Of a stretch of 64,000 bases of DNA, positions 58,495 through 64,000 are shown in pieces; positions within the stretch are counted from its first letter, which is position 1; the number at the start of each line of letters is the position of its first letter. The DNA is from Plantago ovata (taxonomy: Eukaryota; Streptophyta; Magnoliopsida; Lamiales; Plantaginaceae), in NCBI GenBank assembly GCA_028274465.1, contig CM051457.1, forward strand, positions 105,461,982 through 105,525,981, given 5' to 3'. Under the pieces are notes generated by a model. It saw only the letters and a program-made list of their open reading frames with translations, was not told where the DNA came from and ran no database searches. The position numbers were made by a program, and so were the translations under genes.

Positions 58495-60694
58495 ATGGAT
58501 GACAGGGATCCAGGTGATGATGATGACTATTATTCGGATGACGTGGAAGACACCGCCAATTCCGCCGCCGCCGTTTCCTCTGGGAAAGACATAGACATGG
58601 AGGAATCTGCCGACAGGAAAGATATCATCCATGATGTTGAAGACATGGATCCAGTTGATAAGAAACGAGCAAGAGCAGACGCTGGCGGCAAGAAGATGGT
58701 GCTATCTTCTGACCCTTATGATTATAGGGGGGCTGATGAGAAAGAAAAAGAAAGACAGGAGCGAATGCAATATTATAAGGAATCAATTTCTGGGTATGAT
58801 TGGGAGGCTACTGAGTATCATAAACTAGCTAAACAAGATTTTGACCGTCACAACAAGAGATTTGACCAACTGACTGAAACCGGGGAGTACATCAATCAGC
58901 ACTGGCACATGGTGGTGTGTCCAGTGCGAGGTCAAGATGAATATGGCGATTTTTTGGCATTTCGATTTGACCCTCAGTTTTGGACTCTCTATCGCTACGG
59001 TAACCCTAATTAATCCTGCCCTTTGATTTATTTATTTATATTAATTTTTCTTGTTAGATTTTGTGCATGTTCATTCCTATAATTTGGTAGCTGTAATGAT
59101 GTATGTATGTATGTATGTATGTATGTATGTGTGTGTAAATTATGAATGAATGAATTTTTTATTTTTTTTAATGGAATCTTGTTTCCTTTCCTTGCTGCAG
59201 GGGAGCCTAATAACACATTGCCTAATACCGTGCAAATACATTCACTCAAACTACGTATCAGTGATTATCATCATGATAATGTTGTTTCCGAAGAGGACGA
59301 TTATTCACTGGATGTGTATGGTCAAGTCAGCCTGATTTGCATTGCATATGGTGCTCATGAGAGCAATGTCATCTTCAACCGCCCCAGGGTGAAATGCCAA
59401 ACCCTCACGAAAAGGTAATTGGATTGTTTTATTACTTACCTTCATTTTGTTTTGTGTATCTTATCAGGATATGATGCTTTTGATGCATGAATGTGTGTAT
59501 GTTTTGATTTGATCCTGTCTTTTCAATCCTACCAGCTTACAATATAGGCTATTACTGTTTTTTCTGCATGGGTTAGTTGAGCATATCTGTATAAGCTCTA
59601 TATTTGTGTAGTTAGCTAGTGTACCTCTTCTTTTGTATCAAAGATTTATTACACTAGCACTACTTTCTAAGCTCCAAGCATATATGCCAAGCATATATGC
59701 TTGTTTGGCTATTACCAAATTGCATGTCCTTGCCGCCCTAAGTAGTAAGTATTTCCATGTTAGCTAGCCTAGCCTGCCATTTACAAGTTATACATGAGTT
59801 ACTTAGTTTCCCCACTTGACAAACTATTTTTACATTTGCAATATTCAAGTCTATTCTTGTTATGTTATTATTATTCGGAATGAAGCAATTAGCACATGGT
59901 CTACTTATTTATTAATATTGACCCTTAATTCATGCATGCTGCAGCATCCATATTTACGACTCACGGGTCCTCCCCTCCCTCCTGTGGCTCCTCCCCTTGC
60001 TAATCTGTGCATAGAAGCCAAACTGTTTTTGAAGGGCCGTGGCACTACTACTGACGACAAATATCTCAGACTATCTGCTAAATGTCAAACCAACCTGGTG
60101 TCCGGCGATGAACGCTTTGTAGATGATAGCGATCAATATGCCATGGACCCTAACAAAGAATATCAGGACCATGTATCCAACTGCTGTAAAGCAAGCAAAC
60201 CGTGTGCGTGCAGAGTGGACGGAACCGGCGAGCACTACTTGCTGGAGGTGAGACGTAGCATTGTCACCTACAGTGTTCTGGCCAATATCTATGTGCAGCT
60301 TGTTGATGATATGTCACCACAAATAATGAATAGGACGATGTATGGCCGCTATCGTTTTACTGCCTATACTACTGCCTATACGGATGTGTTGAGTACTAGT
60401 GAAGAAGAGAGGAAGGTTGTGCTACTTGATGAGGAGTGTGTTGAAATCCGCAACAACACTTTTATGCTCTCAGGCCAAACTATCTGTGTTAATTATCGGT
60501 CTGGGACTCTGATACTATGTATAGAGCATGGTGATTTTGGAAAAGAAAAAGATCCAATAAGGTTGACATTCAAACCTCAACTCGAGGGTGAAGGCAAGGA
60601 AGAAAAAGTTAATATTGGCTCTTGCACGGTTGATGTCAAAGTCGAGTGGTCGATCTACTGGGAAAAAGTTGGAGAAATTCGTGAAGGACAGTGA
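58495..60694 (+). pseudogene. DUF6598-like protein, copy 4, frameshift at exon 2 end
   Basis: Exons 58495-58999, 59201-59414 and about 59945-60694 correspond to those of copy 3. At the end of exon 2 one A is missing (ACGAAAAG before GTAATT, where other copies have ACGAAAAAG). Normal splicing then reads exon 3 out of frame and stops after about 24 codons. Exon 3 itself stays open in the old frame and carries codon-preserving changes: a 12-base duplication (TAYTTAYTDV), an extra Glu (EEERKV) and a 3-base insert in exon 2 (YHHDN). The preserved exon 3 frame suggests the break is recent or that another splice form is used. The predicted protein as spliced ends early. Confidence 0.75.
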
Positions 60695-60727
60695 TGCGCG
60701 TTATTGCGTGTTACGTTGTTATATATT

Positions 60728-60842
60728 TTAATGTGTTTGGAACTTGAGGATTGGACTAGTGTTAAATTATTGTAATATTTTTATTTTAATATATTATGTG
60801 TGGAACTTGAGGATTGTAGTAGGGTTAAATTATTGTAATTAA
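60728..60842 (+). repeat. 3'-UTR minisatellite, copy 4
   Basis: Two units of the 63-base repeat, one fewer than copies 2 and 3. Confidence 0.9.
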
Positions 60843-61037
60843 AGTAATAATATAATTAATGATTCACCCAATTGATTGACCTGCCAATCAATTTTAATCC
60901 GTTGATATTACTTTTTCAATTTCAATCTGGTACGTACACGTGTCATTATTTATTTAATTTTTTTTAATTATTTTTTCATCTTTCATCTTCTCACGTCTTT
61001 TATCTCCCTTTCTGAGTTTCTGAAATACAGGCTTCGG

Positions 61038-61704
61038 TAGTAGAAGAAGATAATGTGCGGTTTTGATGATGAGGCCGAAAAGTGATCGACCTTGCTCTCT
61101 CTGGAGACGGTGTCTTTTTACGCTCTTGCTGCTGTTTATGTGTTATTGTTGAAATCTTCACAATTTCTAGAATCTTATTTGGTATGGGAGTGATAAATAT
61201 ATGACATCAGTTTCAGATTCAGATTCTGATCCTGTGATAAATGTTGACAAATCATGCTATGTTGATGATCCTAGCGAGGTGTTGCAAGAGTCACAACTGC
61301 AGTCCATAGGTGAGATTATTACAAGTATTATAGTTCCGTGCATTTTATTTCAATTTTCATAGTAAGTTGGACTGGAATACATGAGTTATTTCACCCACCA
61401 CCACTCTTATTTGCCTATAGGTTCTCTCTTATACGATTTATGGATCTCCAGTTGTCCTTATCAGAACTCAAAATACTGTTTTATTTCATTTCTGTCCACT
61501 GTAATTTATGTGCAAGTTTCGGTCTCTAACTGCATTACATATTTTTTGATAGTGAGACATGTAAATATCTGTCTTTCTTAGTTGCATATGATATGGCAAC
61601 TTTATTTTCAATTACTGCAGCTTCATCTACTGAAATCTGTGACTCCTTAAAAGATGAAAAGCTTCGGAAATTCATAGACTATCGATCCCTCCGCAGATGC
61701 TGAT
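61038..61704 (+). other. Unidentified spliced-looking segment, unit 4
   Basis: Third copy of the 40256-40920 segment. One A is missing in the first open piece (GCCGAAAAGTGATC instead of GCCGAAAAAGTGATC), which breaks MCGFDDEAEKVIDLAL. Two extra codons (SDSDSDP) lie in the second piece. This argues that the first piece is not under strong coding constraint. Confidence 0.45.
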
Positions 61705-62014
61705 AATGTAAGTACATTCAATGCTCTGTGATGCACTTAAATAGTTTGATGTATTTGGATTTTTGTATAATCTCAATTCTGAATTCCTTTAAATAAGGAG
61801 AAAATTTAAATATTGAGTTATATTGATAATGGGTGTTACTTTTACTTTATGTATGATTTGTGGCCACAAAAATGTGTTGATGGAATACAAAATTATTATA
61901 ACTATGTACAAATATGGCAAATAAATGAAATGGTGCAACTCTAACGGGACGCCCAAAATGGCAAAATGGTAAAATGGTGCAACTGTTCTGGGACGGAGGG
62001 ATTATATATATATA

Positions 62015-62696
62015 GAGAAAATATCACGGTAGGGGCTCCTTAGAGCACCTAATATTAGAAAAGGGCCCTTTAGATTAACAATTACAGATTAGGCCAATTT
62101 GGGGTTTTTTTGGGTTGACTACATGTTATTTACGGAATTGCCCTCAGCCTTAAAACATGATTCCAAACATGGCCTTAGCTATATTTGTTTTCCTTTTTCT
62201 TTTTTTAAATTATTTTTCCTTTTCTTTTTTTTTTTTTTGTTTCTTCTTCAAAACAGCTCCGGTACAGCTCCGGCACCGGAGCTGTAAGTCGGTCGGAGCT
62301 CAACAGCTTCGATATGATCGGAGCTGTAGAGCTCCGATTTGATCGGAGCTGTTGAGTTCCGATCAGATCGGAGCTCAACAGCTCCGAACAGATCGGAGCT
62401 CAACAGCTCCGAACTGTTCGGAGCTGTTGAGCTCCGATTTGATCGGAGTTGTAGAGCTCCGATTTGATCGGAGCTGTTGAGTTCCGATCAGATCGGAGCT
62501 CAACAGCTCCGAACAGATCGGAGCTGTAGAGCTCCGATTTGATCGGAGCTGTTGAGTTCCGATCAGATCGGAGCTCAACAGCTCCGAACAGATCGGAGCT
62601 GTTGAGCTCCGATCAGATCGGAGCTCAACAGCTCCGAACAGATCGGAGCTGTTCAACAACTCCGATTTGTTCGGAGCTGTAGAGCTCCGATTATCA
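62015..62696. mobile_element. Palindrome-core element (copy A5) with long hairpin array
   Basis: Starts GAGAAAATATCACGG in a short TA tract, like the 21034 element (GAGAAAATTACGCGG). A pyrimidine tract at 62185-62250 is followed by AACAGCTCCGGTACAGCTCC, then a 420-base array (62269-62696) of GATCGGAGCTGTTGAGCTCC, GATCAGATCGGAGCTCAACA and GCTCCGAACA words alternating in both orientations. The right half of the element is not found: the array passes straight into a DUF6598 fragment, which could be captured cargo or the result of a deletion. Confidence 0.7.
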
Positions 62697-63105
62697 AATA
62701 TTTGACCGTCACAACAAGATATTTGACCAACTGACTAAAACCGGGGAGTACATCAATCAGCACTGGCACATGGTGGTGTGTCCAGTGCGAGGTCAAGATG
62801 AAGATGGCGATTTTTTGGCATTTCGATTTGACCCTCAGTTATGGAATCTCTATCACTACGGTAACCCTAATTAATCCTGCCCTTTGATTTATTTATTTAT
62901 ATTAATTTGGTCAAGAAAAAGTTAATATTGGCTCTTGCACGGTTGATGTCAAAGTCGAGTGGTCGATCTACTGGGAAAAAGTTCGAGAAATTCGTGAAGG
63001 ACAGTGATGCGCCTTATTGCGTGTTACGTTGTTATATATTTTAATGTGTTTGGAACTTGAGGATTGGACTAGTGTTAAATTATTGTAATATTTTTATTTT
63101 ATTCA
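62697..63105 (+). pseudogene. DUF6598 fragment (copy 5), internally deleted
   Basis: 62697-62862 matches the end of exon 1 (NKIFDQLTKTGEYINQHWHM, VVCPVRGQDEDGD), with its GTAACCC donor. About 48 bases of intron 1 follow and then, at about 62909, the last part of exon 3 (VNIGSCTVDVKVEWSIYWEK, VREIREGQ and stop) and one 3'-UTR unit. Intron 1 to late exon 3 is deleted, including all of exon 2. It cannot encode the domain. Confidence 0.9.
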
Positions 63106-63207
63106 CCAAATCGTGAAGTCAGCACATTAATTTTTTAAATTAGGAGTTAGATACATACCTAATATTGTATTGCATGATCATTACCTAATATACTCTATAC
63201 ATTACAT

Positions 63208-63215
63208 TATAAATA
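63208..63215 (+). promoter_or_regulatory. TATA box for the F-box-like gene
   Basis: TATAAATA lies 37 bases before the first in-frame ATG (63252) and 80 before a second (63294). The expected transcription start would fall between 63235 and 63245, which slightly favours the second ATG. Confidence 0.5.
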
Positions 63216-63236
63216 GTCTTTGCTACTATCATAGTT

Positions 63237-63291
63237 TAGGAGCAATATATATTGAAACCGAATTTAGGAGCAATATATATTGAAACCGACG
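63237..63291. repeat. 25-base direct duplication at 5' end of the F-box-like gene
   Basis: TTAGGAGCAATATATATTGA followed by AACCGA occurs twice in tandem. The first in-frame ATG arises from bases between the copies. Confidence 0.85.
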
Positions 63292-64000
63292 TCCATATGG
63301 ATGTTGACGTCTTAAAGTTCAAGAACAGGATCTGCAGGGCCATCCTTCATGTTCGTAAGCGCAAACAAATCACCCGTAAACATCATAGTCGGCTATTATC
63401 TATTCCAACGGATTTGGTCAGAAAAATCATTCAACGTGTTGCTGTGGACTCATCAGAATCGATTGTTGTACTTCAGTTAACGTGAGAATTTATTACATTC
63501 AACAAGCTATTTCGAATTGTTTGATCCTCATATAATTTCTGTTTTATCGCATTGATTTATCTACAGTTGCAAACGTCTGAATAAACTATCAACAGAGCCC
63601 TTCGTTTACCGCTATATGAAGTTCGAGTTGTTTCATTCAAAGAGTGTTTCATCATCCGAATTACTTCTCCATGCCAGGTGTCTTCAACATGGTAACCCAG
63701 ACTTACTATACAGATACGCCTTGGTAAGTCGAACTTACTAATTCTTCAGCATAAACATTTTTTTCTTACATCATCACTAACACAAATTTCAATAAATATT
63801 GATGCAGATAGATTACTTCTTCTATAAAAAATATGAAACGGCCCAACAGTTCCTTCAACGGGCAATGTTAGCTGGTCATGTGGAAGCACCGTATTTGAGT
63901 TGTGTGTTCAAGATGTGGCACATGCATGATCCACGAGTTAGGGAAGACGGTATATCGATAATGCGTGCATATGAAGGCACATGTAGTGGACGGAAATATA
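63252..64000 (+). CDS. F-box-like protein (At2g35280-type), 3' end beyond window
   Basis: Exon 1 (63252 or 63294 to 63481) ends in an F-box-like helix pair: LSIPTDLVRKIIQRVAVDSS, then ESIVVLQLT. Exon 2 (63567-63723) continues in phase with CKRLNKLSTEPFVYRYMKFE and LLHARCLQHGNPDLLYRYAL. Exon 3 (from 63808) reads IDYFFYKKYETAQQFLQRAM, LAGHVEAPYLSCVF. The GNPDLLYRYAL and AGHVEAPYLSCVF pieces resemble the Sel1-like repeats that follow the F-box in the At2g35280/At1g67623 family. F-box proteins are substrate adaptors of SCF ubiquitin ligases. Splice sites are good and the frame is unbroken to the window edge; the gene is 3'-incomplete here. Confidence 0.75.

Noticed and set aside
62375..62659. 94-codon minus-strand open frame with repeating ELLSSDLIGTQQL-type peptides
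   Set aside because: It is read through the palindromic AGCTC array; the periodicity belongs to the DNA repeat, not to a protein.

Overview
This is a stretch of plant nuclear DNA, most likely from a eudicot. The genes have GT-AG introns, L1-type LINEs and copia-type gag are present, Stowaway-like ends (CTCCCTCCGTCCC) occur, and the decayed plant genes include callose synthase, the chloroplast cytochrome P450 CYP97A, GH17 glucanase and FAR1-type transposase. It is accessory, repeat-rich DNA. Almost nothing is an intact conserved gene. The plausible live loci are a small family of DUF6598-like genes and an F-box-like gene cut by the right edge. Calls come from reading translations and splice signals by eye; no database search was possible, and family names are recalled from memory.

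1-13 kb: a 5'-truncated LINE (1.28-3.69 kb), then a mosaic of decayed gene pieces with introns still in place: callose synthase exons (minus), a second LINE, two exons of an alpha/beta-hydrolase-like gene (plus) and the 3' half of a spastizin/ZFYVE26-like gene (plus). 13-18 kb: a palindrome-core element, a LINE fragment inserted in frame into a copia gag, a probable LTR, then DUF6598 copy 1 (minus), whose 5' end was swapped for a piece of a GH17 beta-1,3-glucanase gene at a short shared sequence. 18-23 kb: no genes, small repeats and palindrome-core elements. 23-27.2 kb: a second mosaic: a frameshifted ribosome-inactivating-protein-like ORF, an unidentified fragment, the first two exons of CYP97A and a scrap of RPL4. 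A 100-N assembly gap follows.

28-37 kb: a large decayed Mutator-like element (MULE) with two convergent genes, a Ulp1-type cysteine protease (plus) and a FAR1-type transposase with SWIM zinc finger (minus). Its introns and spacers, but not its exons, are packed with a degenerate motif close to ATATCATGGGATATA. 37-63 kb: DUF6598 copies 2, 3 and 4 in direct orientation plus an internally deleted fifth fragment. Each copy carries the same downstream block: a 3'-UTR minisatellite, a short spliced-looking ORF of unknown identity, a Stowaway-like end and a TA microsatellite. In units 2 and 3 a foldback element with arms of about 530 bp sits in the TA tract. Unit 2's foldback is itself interrupted by a 905-bp MULE-like element with an 11-bp target duplication; unit 3 keeps the empty site. 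Between units 2 and 3 lie another FAR1-type relic, with its own dispersed motif (GTTATGGTTTTAA), and a 1.27-kb duplicate of the FAR1 transposase 3' end. The window closes with an F-box-like gene (63.25 kb to the edge).

Three things look least described: the exon-excluding motif arrays of the FAR1/Ulp1 MULE, a family of non-autonomous elements with AGCTC/GAGCT palindromic cores (13.8, 20.5, 21.3, 42.5, 62.3 kb), and the DUF6598 cluster about 14-39 kb from a RIP-like relic.
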